Below, one piece after another: positions 25,222 to 34,901 of a stretch of 64,000 nucleotides of DNA; position 1 is the stretch's first letter, and each line of letters starts with the position of its first letter. This DNA comes from Anaerolineales bacterium (GTDB lineage Bacteria > Chloroflexota > Anaerolineae > Anaerolineales > Villigracilaceae): contig CP129481.1 in assembly GCA_030583905.1 (NCBI GenBank), positions 1,364,001-1,428,000 of the forward strand, given 5' to 3'. Under the pieces are notes generated by a model. It ran no database searches. It saw only the letters and a list, made by a program, of their open reading frames with translations, and had not been told where the DNA came from. The translations under genes and the position numbers were made by a program.

Positions 25222-25288
25222 AGTATAAGGCGGGGTTCCCGCCCGCACATCTTCCACTGGTTCAGTCTTTACCTGTCCAGATGGATAG
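25222..25288 (-). promoter_or_regulatory. Promoter with 16-bp palindrome and TATACT box for the ABC operon
   Basis: On the minus strand CTATCC-ATCT-GGACAG (25288-25273) is followed after exactly 45 bases by TATACT (25227-25222), then AAGGAG and the ATG at 25200. The palindrome lies in the divergent region shared with the sensor kinase gene, whose start is 138 bases away on the other side. Confidence 0.75.
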
Positions 25289-25388
25289 TGTCTCGAACCA
25301 TTCCCAGTATAGGATTCCCCCGCTCCCGCCGCAATTGCGCCTTTGGGCGGACGGGGATTGTACTTTCGTACAATGTCCGCTCGAACGA

Positions 25389-25416
25389 TTGTGGAAAAAA
25401 CCGTTTGCGATACAAT
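25389..25416 (+). promoter_or_regulatory. Putative promoter of the sensor kinase gene, possibly leaderless
   Basis: TTGTGG (25389-25394), 16-base spacer and TACAAT (25411-25416). The kinase ATG is only nine bases after the -10 and has no ribosome-binding sequence, which fits a transcript starting at or near the ATG. Confidence 0.5.
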
Positions 25417-25425
25417 CAAATCGCC

Positions 25426-26616
25426 ATGAACACCTCAAAAGAGACTCCGCCGAAGGTCGAACAGGACTATCGCATCTTCTTCATCTTTATGACCGTCGTC
25501 CTGGCTGGCATGTACGTTGTGACCATCTCGAACAACACCGCCCTGCATCAATTCTGGTACGGCGCTCCCTTCACCGTCCTGATGGTCATTCACATTGCAC
25601 TCCATTGGCTGGTAGTCCGCATCATCCAGGTCCCGAGGCGCAAGGTTCTGTATATCGTCGTTCAGGGTCTGCTCGCCCTCCTCATTGCGGCCATGTCCCG
25701 CAACACAGGCATGGTCGTTGCCCTCTACATGGCGCTCATCGGCGAGACCATCGGCTTTCTCGGCATCAACCGCTGGAGCGTTCTCTCAACGCTGTATTTC
25801 ATCGCTCTCTTCCTGCTCAATCTGGTCATATTCACGAACCTTGAAAGTGCCATCTACTGGCTCGCCACCATCATCCCCATCATCATTTTCGTCGGCATGT
25901 ATGTCACCATGTATGTGCGTCAGGCGGAGGCTCGTGAAAAGGCACAGGCGCTCGCCGCGGAACTGGAGACCGCCAACCAGCAATTGACCGATTACGCCGC
26001 CCGCGTCGAGGACCTCAGCATCGCCAACGAGCGTCAACGCATGGCGCGTGAACTGCACGACACGCTCTCGCAAGGGCTGGCAGGTCTCATTCTGCAACTC
26101 GAAGCCGCCGACGCCCACCTCGCCAGCCAACGCCACGACAAGGTGCAGTCCATCGTTGTCAATGCAATGGAAGGAGCGCGCCTCACCCTCGCCGATGCCC
26201 GCCGCGTCATCGATGACCTCCGCCAGCCTTCCCTGGATGATCTGGACTCTGCCCTGCGCCTCGAACTGGAGCGCTTCACGAGCGCCACTGGCATCCCTGT
26301 CCGCTTCCACTCGGTTCAGACTCCGCCCCTGCCTGATCCTGTTAAAGAGACTCTTGTCCGCGCTGTAGCCGAATCCCTCACCAACATCGCGCGTCATGCC
26401 AACGCTCAAAATGTGGAGGTTGATCTCAGGATGAAAGACAAAAGCCTCTTGCTCACGATACAGGATGACGGTCAGGGTTTCGACGCGACTGCCATCCCCG
26501 CAGGTCACTATGGAATTCTGGGAATCAAGGAACGCGTCCGTTTGGTGAATGGAAGTTTTGACATCCAGAGCGAAAAAGGCAAAGGCGCGCTGTTGAAAGT
26601 TGAAATCCCCCTATGA
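25426..26616 (+). CDS. LiaS/NarX-like sensor histidine kinase
   Basis: A 396-residue kinase. Five to six membrane segments occupy residues 15-165 with short loops, so it probably senses within the membrane. A short coiled coil (168-200) leads to the HisKA_3 domain with the phospho-accepting H211 in RMARELHDTLSQG. The HATPase domain has ESLTNIARHA (N box), DDGQGFD (G1) and GHYGILGIKERV (G2). The stop codon overlaps the regulator ATG (ATGA), so the two are translated together. Divergent from the ABC exporter operon, as is common for LiaSR- and drug-sensing systems. Confidence 0.95.
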   Translation: MNTSKETPPKVEQDYRIFFIFMTVVLAGMYVVTISNNTALHQFWYGAPFTVLMVIHIALHWLVVRIIQVPRRKVLYIVVQGLLALLIAAMSRNTGMVVALYMALIGETIGFLGINRWSVLSTLYFIALFLLNLVIFTNLESAIYWLATIIPIIIFVGMYVTMYVRQAEAREKAQALAAELETANQQLTDYAARVEDLSIANERQRMARELHDTLSQGLAGLILQLEAADAHLASQRHDKVQSIVVNAMEGARLTLADARRVIDDLRQPSLDDLDSALRLELERFTSATGIPVRFHSVQTPPLPDPVKETLVRAVAESLTNIARHANAQNVEVDLRMKDKSLLLTIQDDGQGFDATAIPAGHYGILGIKERVRLVNGSFDIQSEKGKGALLKVEIPL

Positions 26617-27260
26617 TCAAGATCCTCATCGCCGACGACCATCTCCTCATCCGCCAGGGACTGCGCCTCGTCCTTGACACCGAACTCGACTTCGAACTCG
26701 TCGGCGAAGCCTCCGATGGCAACGAGGCGTTGAGACTGTGCAAAAAACTCAAACCTGACGTGGTCCTGATGGACCTGCGCATGCCCAACATGGACGGTTT
26801 GACCGCCATCGAAAAACTGCGCGTCGAGCAACCCGAAATTGCCGTCGTCATCCTAACCACCTTCAACGAGGACGACCTCATGTTCCGCGGACTTCAGGCG
26901 GGCGCGCGCGGCTACCTGCTCAAAGACACCGACCGCTCGACCCTGTTCGACACCATCCGCGCCGCCGCCCGAGGCGAGACCCTGCTCAAGCCCGAGATCA
27001 TGAGGCGCGTCCTTTCACAGGCGAATGCGCCCAAAGCGACTTCGAGCGAACCCACCCATCTGACCGAGCGCGAACTCGAGGTGCTCAAAGCGGTTGCACG
27101 CGGCGAACGCAGCAAGGAGATCGCCGTCCATCTTGGCATCTCCGAGCGGACGGTCAAGGCTCATCTGGCAAATATCTATGAAAAGTTGGGGGTCGATTCG
27201 CGCGCCGCCGCCATCGCGGTCGCTGCGCAAAGGGGGTTGTTGGAAAATAGTCACCTTTAA
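26613..27260 (+). CDS. LuxR/NarL-type response regulator (LiaR-like)
   Basis: A 215-residue regulator paired with the kinase immediately upstream. The receiver has D8-D9, the phospho-acceptor D54 in VLMDLRMP, T in ILTTF and K104-type lysine in YLLKDTD. The HTH domain shows LTERELEVLKAVARG and SERTVKAHLANIYEKLGV. Proteins of this family bind inverted repeats as dimers, which makes it the best candidate to recognise CTRTCC-N4-GGAYAG found at four nearby promoters; this link is inferred. After the stop come 101 bases without a gene, then the converging xylulokinase gene. Confidence 0.95.
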   Translation: MIKILIADDHLLIRQGLRLVLDTELDFELVGEASDGNEALRLCKKLKPDVVLMDLRMPNMDGLTAIEKLRVEQPEIAVVILTTFNEDDLMFRGLQAGARGYLLKDTDRSTLFDTIRAAARGETLLKPEIMRRVLSQANAPKATSSEPTHLTERELEVLKAVARGERSKEIAVHLGISERTVKAHLANIYEKLGVDSRAAAIAVAAQRGLLENSHL

Positions 27261-27361
27261 GCACATCCCTGCCGAGGTTTTTTATATTGCTCAGATGAAT
27301 TGGCACAATTCCGGCAGGTTGGGATGATGCCATTCCCCGGCTATTTGATGTCTTTCCTCTA

Positions 27362-28852
27362 TTATTCCATCTTTGAAAATGTGGGTCTCAAAGCCGGATA
27401 CAGTTCTCGATATACCTCGTAGTATTTCTGATAGATATCCACCTGCGTGGGATTTGGCGATATGCTCCCTGTGATCTTCACTGACGTATCACACGCGGAC
27501 TCGACGCTTCGGAACGCGCCCGAGCCTGTCGCCGCCAAAAGAGCCGCTCCATACGCTGCGCCTTCCGTCGTGTTGACGGTGACAACCTCCGCCTTAAGTA
27601 CATCTGCGAGAATTTGCCTCCACAGCGGACTGCGCGCCCCGCCGCCCGTGACGCGTACCTGCGAGATGTTCTCCAGCCCCGCGCCTTTTATCAACTCGAA
27701 ACTATCGCGCAGACCGAACGACACGCCCTCCAGCACGGAGCGGGTGAGGTGAGGCAGGCTGTGGCGGACGGTCAGGCCGATGAAGGCGCCGCGAGCCAGA
27801 GGGTCGGGGTGAGGCGTGCGTTCGCCGGTCAGGTATGGGAGGAAGAACAGTCCGTCGCTTCCCGCTGGGATTTGAGCGGCAGGTTCGAGCAGGGAGTCGA
27901 AATCGGTGCCTGGGGCGAAGGTGTCGCGATGCCAGCGCAGGCTTCCCGCCGCCGAGAGCATCACGCCCATCAAATGCCATTTGCCCGGCACGGAATGACA
28001 GAAAGCGTGCAGGCGTCCGTCGGGTTCGATGACGGGCGAATCGGTGGCGGCGAAGACCACGCCCGAGGTGCCGAGGCTGACAGAGACCACGCCCGCACGC
28101 ACCGCGCCCGTGCCGACCGCGCTCGCTGCCTGGTCGCCGCCGCCGCCGAACACAGGGATGCCCGCAGGCAGTCCCAGTTCCTTCGCGGCAGACGAGGTGA
28201 GCCCGCCGGTGACGTCCGTGCCCTCGAAGGTGGGGGGCAGGTATTCGGCGGGGATCTCCAACGCGGAGGTTACCTCCGCAGACCAATTGCGCTTTGTGAT
28301 GTCGAAGAGGATCGTCCCCGCCCCGTCGGCTTTGTCGATGCCGAACGCGCCGGTCATTTTGTAGCGGACATAGTCTTTCGGCAAAAGGATGTGGCGCGCG
28401 CGTTTCCATATTTCAGGTTCATGTTCCTGCACCCATAAGATCTTCGGCGCGGTAAAACCCGTCAGCGCGTCGTTGCCTGTGATGCGGATCAGGTTCTCCC
28501 GTCCGAGTTTGAGGCGGATGGCGTCACATTGCGAGGCGGTGCGCTGGTCGTTCCACAGGATCGCCGGGCGGAGCACCTCGCCGTCATCATCCAGCAGCAC
28601 CAACCCATGCATTTGACCTGTCAACCCGATACCTTTGACCTGACTTGCATCCACACCAGTTTTTTGCATCACCTCGCGGATGCTTTGGACGGTTCCGCGC
28701 CACCACAAGGACGGGTCTTGCTCGCTCCACAACGGATGCGGTGTTTCGTAGGTATATTCGCTGGATGCCACGCCGAGCACATCCCCGCGTTCATTCATTA
28801 GCAGGGCTTTGGTGGCGGTGGTCGAAGAGTCGATGCCGATGAAAAAAGACAT
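27362..28852 (-). CDS. xylB: Xylulokinase
   Basis: A 496-residue FGGY-family kinase that phosphorylates D-xylulose to xylulose 5-phosphate. Visible signatures are FIGIDSSTTATKAL (phosphate-binding loop), LTGQMHGLVLLD, ILWNDQRT, and the C-terminal GGGARSPLWRQILADVL ATP-binding region. Length is normal. It is the last gene of the xylose/cello-oligosaccharide operon, three bases after the stop of the sugar-binding-fold gene and downstream of xylose isomerase, which makes D-xylulose. No terminator is evident after it. Confidence 0.95.
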   Translation of the reverse strand: MSFFIGIDSSTTATKALLMNERGDVLGVASSEYTYETPHPLWSEQDPSLWWRGTVQSIREVMQKTGVDASQVKGIGLTGQMHGLVLLDDDGEVLRPAILWNDQRTASQCDAIRLKLGRENLIRITGNDALTGFTAPKILWVQEHEPEIWKRARHILLPKDYVRYKMTGAFGIDKADGAGTILFDITKRNWSAEVTSALEIPAEYLPPTFEGTDVTGGLTSSAAKELGLPAGIPVFGGGGDQAASAVGTGAVRAGVVSVSLGTSGVVFAATDSPVIEPDGRLHAFCHSVPGKWHLMGVMLSAAGSLRWHRDTFAPGTDFDSLLEPAAQIPAGSDGLFFLPYLTGERTPHPDPLARGAFIGLTVRHSLPHLTRSVLEGVSFGLRDSFELIKGAGLENISQVRVTGGGARSPLWRQILADVLKAEVVTVNTTEGAAYGAALLAATGSGAFRSVESACDTSVKITGSISPNPTQVDIYQKYYEVYRELYPALRPTFSKME

Positions 28853-28855
28853 GTC

Positions 28856-29734
28856 TTACTCCAATCCCAATTTGTTGACGATTCTTTTCGCAGTTGCTTC
28901 ATCCGCAGGGAATTCAATATCCGCAAATAATTCCCACGTTTCGATATGTGTGACCGATGTGCCGGGTTCGAGTTGCCCGATGGGCGCCAGTGTTTCCAAC
29001 TCAATGAAGTGACTATTGCAATAACACTCGCTTGAGCTGTTGAAATCATAATACTTCGCATGCAGATCGTACGCGGCGCGCTTGACGAACAGCGTGCCAG
29101 CCAGCCAGTACGCCAGCCAGCCGCGCGGGTTTGGAAAACCGACCTTGAATGGCGGTTGGATTTCAGCGCGGACAAGGATGTATTCGTTTCCCCATGTCAC
29201 ATGCGGATTGGCGATATTCGTGTAGGACCAAAGCGCCAGTGAGCGGTTCGGGAGCAGGTTGGTTTGCTGACATGATTGCGGCAGGATCGCCACCCCGCCG
29301 GTCTTGAACTGCGTGATCGCCCACGGCGCACATTCCACAGACCAAAGTCCGCGGTTGGTGAGGATATGATGGATGACGACCTGCGCCTTGTCCTTCGTTA
29401 ATGAGATGCGCATGGACTTCTCGATTCCCGTCTCCGCTTCAACCTGCTGTGTGACCGAGATGCTGTCCCCAGTCTGGATGATCTCCACGGGATCGTCGTC
29501 CAGCGCGTAGGTGCGCGGCATGGATTCTGGCGCGTGCCACAGGCGGTGCCCGCCGCGGAAGTGGAAATCCCTCCCGTCGGGGCGTCGGGTCGCGAAATCG
29601 GGCAGTTCGGCAAAGAGATTATCTCCGCCTTTTAGGTGCAGGGAAATGACGCGCGGTCCAACGGATCGTGTGACCAGCAGGCTAAGGTGTTCGTTTTCGA
29701 GCGCGACACAATCGTAATCAAGGAATTTGGGCAT
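28856..29734 (-). CDS. DUF4380-like protein, possible pentose mutarotase
   Basis: A 292-residue protein without signal peptide. It has the motif FRGGHRLWHAPESMPRTYA at about 58-76 and alternating beta-strand segments, resembling galactose-mutarotase-like (aldose-1-epimerase fold) proteins; I tentatively place it with DUF4380. A paralogue with the same motif is encoded at 51471-52319 in the arabinose operon. Here it lies between XylA and XylB genes, so an anomer-converting role for xylose is a reasonable inference. Enzymatic activity is not proven by the motif alone. Confidence 0.75.
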   Translation of the reverse strand: MPKFLDYDCVALENEHLSLLVTRSVGPRVISLHLKGGDNLFAELPDFATRRPDGRDFHFRGGHRLWHAPESMPRTYALDDDPVEIIQTGDSISVTQQVEAETGIEKSMRISLTKDKAQVVIHHILTNRGLWSVECAPWAITQFKTGGVAILPQSCQQTNLLPNRSLALWSYTNIANPHVTWGNEYILVRAEIQPPFKVGFPNPRGWLAYWLAGTLFVKRAAYDLHAKYYDFNSSSECYCNSHFIELETLAPIGQLEPGTSVTHIETWELFADIEFPADEATAKRIVNKLGLE

Positions 29735-29756
29735 GGATGGTTTTACCGCAAAGAAA

Positions 29757-29789
29757 AGGTGACAGTCACTTTACAAGTGACTGTCACCT
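29757..29789. repeat. Perfect 15-bp hairpin between xylA and the mutarotase-like gene
   Basis: AGGTGACAGTCACTT (29757-29771) and its exact inverse (29775-29789) with a 3-base loop. It lies in the operon between two genes of the same strand, without a T-run, so an RNA-stabilising or processing stem, or an interspersed repeat related to the GTCACG family, is more likely than termination. Confidence 0.7.
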
Positions 29790-29796
29790 GAGTGCA

Positions 29797-30963
29797 TTAT
29801 CGGACCCCGAGCAGCAGTTCGATGGTCAACTGGTCGAGGCGTTCGTAGGGTAGTCCGCGCGCGCCGAGGGCGGGACGGTCAAATGCCTGGGCTTTGAGTG
29901 ACTTTGCTTTTTCGGGCGTGTACTTTCCGAGGTAGCTGTTCATCGCGCCGTCGTCGGCGTTGATCTCGGCGAGGAGTTGCTGAATTTCACCGTCCGCGTT
30001 CCATTGGGCGGCTTTTTCTTTCAGGATCAAATACGTCCGTATACAACCGCGGGCGAAATCTTTTACGCCTTCGTAATCCTCGGTGCGGTAGGCGTGCGCG
30101 TCGAAATGACGGCTGGAGTCGTATTTGTTGTCTTCGAGCAATTTGACGAGGAAGAATGCGCTCTTGAGGTTGACCGCGCCGAAGCGGAAGTCCTGGTCGT
30201 AGCGCCCGAAAGCCTGGTCGTTCAGGTCAATGTGGAACAGCTTGCCCGCCTCCAGCGCCTGTGCCACGCCGTGGACGAAGTTGAGTCCCGCCATGTGCTC
30301 ATGCGCCACCTCGGGGTTCACGCCGACCATTTCGGGGTGAACGAGCGTCTCGATGAACGCCAGCATGTGACCCGTGGTGGAATTGTAGATGTCGCCGCGC
30401 GGTTCATTGGGTTTGGCTTCGAGCGCGAACTTCAGATCATATTTCTGGTCGCGCACATACTCGCACAGGAAGTTCATCGCCTCGCGCGAGCGTTTAATGG
30501 CGGTAATGGGATCTTTTGCCGCGTCGGTCTCGGTCCCTTCGCGCCCGCCCCAGAAGACGTAGATCTTCGCGCCGAATTCCACGCCGAGGTCGATGGCGTT
30601 CATCGTCTTCTGCAGGGCATAGGCGCGGACGTTGGGGTCGTTGCTGGTGAAAGCGCCGTCCTTGAAGACCGGGTCACTGAACAGGTTGGTGGTCGCCATC
30701 GGCACGACAATGCCTGTCTCATCCAATGCTTTGCGGAAATCCTTTTTGATGGCATCCGCTTCGGCGGGTGTGGCGTCGATGGGGATCAGGTCGTTGTCGT
30801 GGAAGTTGACGCCGTACGCGCCCACCTCGCCGAGCAGGCGCACCAGATCGGCGGGGGATTTCTGCTCGCGCACGGGTCCGCCGAACGGGTCACGCCCGAT
30901 GTTGCCGACGGTCCACAGTCCAAAAGTAAATTTGTGTTCGGGTTTGGGGGTGTAATCAGACAT
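29797..30963 (-). CDS. xylA: Xylose isomerase (short, actinobacterial-type class I)
   Basis: A 388-residue TIM-barrel enzyme that converts D-xylose to D-xylulose (and glucose to fructose). The catalytic histidine is in [10 protein letters not shown]. Metal ligands are in [25 protein letters not shown] and [19 protein letters not shown]. The length and the opening [17 protein letters not shown] are those of the Streptomyces/Arthrobacter type rather than the longer class II. It is in the same operon as XylB and beta-glycosidases, so xylose released from oligosaccharides goes directly to the pentose phosphate pathway. Confidence 0.97.
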   Translation of the reverse strand: MSDYTPKPEHKFTFGLWTVGNIGRDPFGGPVREQKSPADLVRLLGEVGAYGVNFHDNDLIPIDATPAEADAIKKDFRKALDETGIVVPMATTNLFSDPVFKDGAFTSNDPNVRAYALQKTMNAIDLGVEFGAKIYVFWGGREGTETDAAKDPITAIKRSREAMNFLCEYVRDQKYDLKFALEAKPNEPRGDIYNSTTGHMLAFIETLVHPEMVGVNPEVAHEHMAGLNFVHGVAQALEAGKLFHIDLNDQAFGRYDQDFRFGAVNLKSAFFLVKLLEDNKYDSSRHFDAHAYRTEDYEGVKDFARGCIRTYLILKEKAAQWNADGEIQQLLAEINADDGAMNSYLGKYTPEKAKSLKAQAFDRPALGARGLPYERLDQLTIELLLGVR

Positions 30964-30991
30964 GGGATACTCCTTTGAAAAGTCTTCCTTT

Positions 30992-31021
30992 TGCCCTCAT
31001 CCCTTCACAAGGATGAGGGCA
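30992..31021. repeat. Hairpin between the GH3 and xylA genes
   Basis: TGCCCTCATCC and its inverse GGATGAGGGCA enclose a short loop. It lies in the 87-base spacer of one operon and may modulate read-through or mRNA stability; similar CCCTC-type elements are seen at 58453-58523. Confidence 0.6.
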
Positions 31022-31050
31022 TTCAGGAGGAGGAAGAAAGATGAGCAATG

Positions 31051-33369
31051 TTATTGAACGTCCACAGGACAGACGAAGACGCGGTCTTTGACGGGAATGC
31101 TTTCCTTGCCGACGATCTCGAACTCGCCCGTCAGGCGGATATCGTCGCTGGAACTGCCGACCATGAGGAGGATGCGTCCCGGCTCGAGCACGAGCTTCTC
31201 GTCAGCGTTGTAAAAAGCCAGTTGGTCAACGGGCAGTTTGAAGGTCACGGTTTTCGAGGCGGACGGTTCCAACGTCACCCGCGCGTAGCCTTTGAGTTCC
31301 TTCACCGGGCGCGGCGTGCTGGCGATTTCATCCCGAATATATAACTGGACAATTTCATCGCCGCAGGCGCTTCCCGTGTTGGTGACCTTGATCGAGATTT
31401 CCACGCTCTCGCCAGCCGACGCTTGCTTCTGTTTCACGGACAGATTTGTGTAGCCGAAGGTTGTGTAGCTCAGCCCGTGCCCGAACGGATACAACGGCGT
31501 CGCCTTCTCGCTGACGTAATCGCCGTACCAGTGCGACTTCATGCCCGAAGGTTTGTGGTTGTAGTGAATGGGGAACTGCCCGACGTGGCGCGGGAAGGTG
31601 ACGGGCAGTTTGCCGCCGGGGTTGGATTTGCCGAAGAGCGTTTCGGCGATGGCGGTGCCGCCTTCTTCGCCGGGCAGCCACGCTTCGAGGATGGCGTCTG
31701 CTTTTTCATCCAAAAATGGAATTGCATATGGGCGTCCATTTATTAATACAGCTGCTACTGGCTTGCCTGTTGCAAGAATTTCTTTTGCCAGATCTTCCTG
31801 CACACCGGGTAATTTGATGTCAACGCTGTCGCGTGTTTCACCGGTGGTGGAAGTTGGCACCAAACCGGAAATATCTCCCAACACCAAAACGATCGCATCG
31901 GCTTCTTTTGCGATTTCAATTGCTTCCGTAAATCCGCTTTTATCGGATGATAAATTGTCGCAGCCTTTGGCGTAAACAATTTCAGCGGATGACCCTGCAA
32001 TTGTTGTGATGCCTTCCAACACCGTGACAACTTTAATACCGTGTTTTGTAATCGTGTCATGATCTGGATTTACAAAAGCTGAATTTTCAGGCGATTGATA
32101 TATCAATAATTCTTTTGTGGCGTCATACGAATAGTCGCCCAACATGCTTCGTACTTGATGTGCGTTCGGTCCAATCACTGCCAATGAGCCAATATCTTTT
32201 TTGAACGGCAGTAATCCATTATTTTTTAACAAAACCATGCTTTGTTGTGCGATCTCTTTTGCCAGTGTTCTTTGTTCGGGTGTTTCAAAGACTTCGAGCA
32301 CCTTGCCTTCATCTACAAATGGATTCTCGAACAGGCAGAGTTCGAACTTCTTTTGCAGGTGGCGGCTGACAGCGATGTCCACGGTTTCGATGTTCAAATC
32401 ACCCGCTTCGAGCGCGGATTTGAGCGGGGCACCGTAGCAGACGACGGTCGGCAGTTCGACGTCGATCCCCGCAGTGATGGCGAGACACCCGGCAGCAGCT
32501 TTGTCCGCGGCGGCGTTGTGGAAGTAGTGGATCATGTCCACGGCTTCGTAATCTGAAACGACCACGCCGTCAAAGCCGAGTTCGTTCCGCAGAAGATCGG
32601 TTAGGATGCTGCGCGAGGCGGCGACGACCTTGCCATCCAGTTCGGGATACGAATTCATGACCGATGCCAATCCCGCGTCGCGGATCGCCGCCTGAAACGG
32701 GGCGAGGAAAATGTCATACAGTTCGAGCATCCCGATATGGACGGGGGCGCAGTTCTGTCCGCCCTGCGAGAGGCTGTGACCGATGAAATGCTTGCCCGTC
32801 GCCATCACGCCGTTCGAGAGATCGTCGCTCTGCAGTCCGCGGATATACGCCATGCCAAAGTGACTGACGAGTGTGTGGTCTTCGCCGAAGGTCTCTTCGA
32901 TGCGCCCCCAGCGCGGGTCGCGTGAAACGTCCAGCACGGGTGCCAGCGATTGACGTGCGCCGATGGCGAGCAGTTGTTTACGGATCTCGGCGGTCATCTT
33001 CTCCGCCAGTTCGGGCTGGAAGGTGCTGGCAAGCCCGATCATTTGCGGGTACGCCGTTCCGCCCAGGATCATGGCACCGGAGCAGCTTTCCTCGTGCAGG
33101 ATGGCGGGGATCTTGAGCCGCGTCTCTTCGAGCAGGAATTTCTGGATCTGGTTGCCTGCCTTCGCCGCCGCGACGGGATCGAGTGTGGACGCGCCCGCCA
33201 CGCGGGTGATCTGCCCGATGCCGTTTCCGAGCTTGCCTTTCAGTTTGGAGTGATCCAATTGTCCTGAGGTCTGCAATTCGTACATCCACCAGGAACCGAG
33301 TTGGGCGAGTTTTTCGTCCAGCGTCATTTGTGAGAGCAGTGTCTCAACACGTTGTTTTATCGATGTCAT
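31051..33369 (-). CDS. GH3 beta-glucosidase/beta-xylosidase
   Basis: A 772-residue glycoside hydrolase family 3 enzyme. The N-terminal barrel (1-330) carries the nucleophile D273 in GVVVSDYEAVDM and the substrate-binding KHF (193-195). The alpha/beta sandwich domain (about 380-600) and a C-terminal Fn3-like domain (about 660-750) are complete. There is no signal peptide, so it acts in the cytoplasm on imported oligosaccharides. The family includes beta-glucosidases and beta-xylosidases, and the neighbouring xylose isomerase makes xylosidase activity possible. Transcribed from the transporter operon. Confidence 0.93.
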   Translation of the reverse strand: MTSIKQRVETLLSQMTLDEKLAQLGSWWMYELQTSGQLDHSKLKGKLGNGIGQITRVAGASTLDPVAAAKAGNQIQKFLLEETRLKIPAILHEESCSGAMILGGTAYPQMIGLASTFQPELAEKMTAEIRKQLLAIGARQSLAPVLDVSRDPRWGRIEETFGEDHTLVSHFGMAYIRGLQSDDLSNGVMATGKHFIGHSLSQGGQNCAPVHIGMLELYDIFLAPFQAAIRDAGLASVMNSYPELDGKVVAASRSILTDLLRNELGFDGVVVSDYEAVDMIHYFHNAAADKAAAGCLAITAGIDVELPTVVCYGAPLKSALEAGDLNIETVDIAVSRHLQKKFELCLFENPFVDEGKVLEVFETPEQRTLAKEIAQQSMVLLKNNGLLPFKKDIGSLAVIGPNAHQVRSMLGDYSYDATKELLIYQSPENSAFVNPDHDTITKHGIKVVTVLEGITTIAGSSAEIVYAKGCDNLSSDKSGFTEAIEIAKEADAIVLVLGDISGLVPTSTTGETRDSVDIKLPGVQEDLAKEILATGKPVAAVLINGRPYAIPFLDEKADAILEAWLPGEEGGTAIAETLFGKSNPGGKLPVTFPRHVGQFPIHYNHKPSGMKSHWYGDYVSEKATPLYPFGHGLSYTTFGYTNLSVKQKQASAGESVEISIKVTNTGSACGDEIVQLYIRDEIASTPRPVKELKGYARVTLEPSASKTVTFKLPVDQLAFYNADEKLVLEPGRILLMVGSSSDDIRLTGEFEIVGKESIPVKDRVFVCPVDVQ

Positions 33370-33404
33370 TCATGCCTCTTGAAAGATACGCCACGAAGGG
33401 TGAC

Positions 33405-33480
33405 GGGATTTATCCGCAAATTATGCGGATTTCACCGATTTTTTTATTAATCTGCGCGATCAGTGAAATCTGCGGATATG
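33405..33480. repeat. Interspersed ATCCGC-type inverted repeat
   Basis: ATCCGCAAATTATGCGGAT at 33412-33430 is a palindrome; it is followed by TTCACCGATTTTTTTATTAAT and then ATCAGTGAAATCTGCGGAT, an inverted counterpart of the first part. It fills the 114-base spacer between the GH1 and GH3 genes and looks like a non-coding repeat element. Confidence 0.55.
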
Positions 33481-33483
33481 GTT

Positions 33484-34895
<1,412 letters not shown>

Positions 34896-34901
34896 ACAAT
34901 T

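Noticed and set aside
29977..30978. Plus-strand open frame of 333 codons opposite xylA
   Set aside because: XylA on the minus strand has all catalytic residues; the other frame is a codon-bias shadow.
33405..33480. Intrinsic terminator between GH1 and GH3 genes
   Set aside because: The T-run lies inside the element on the plus strand, against the direction of transcription, so it looks like a repeat rather than a terminator.
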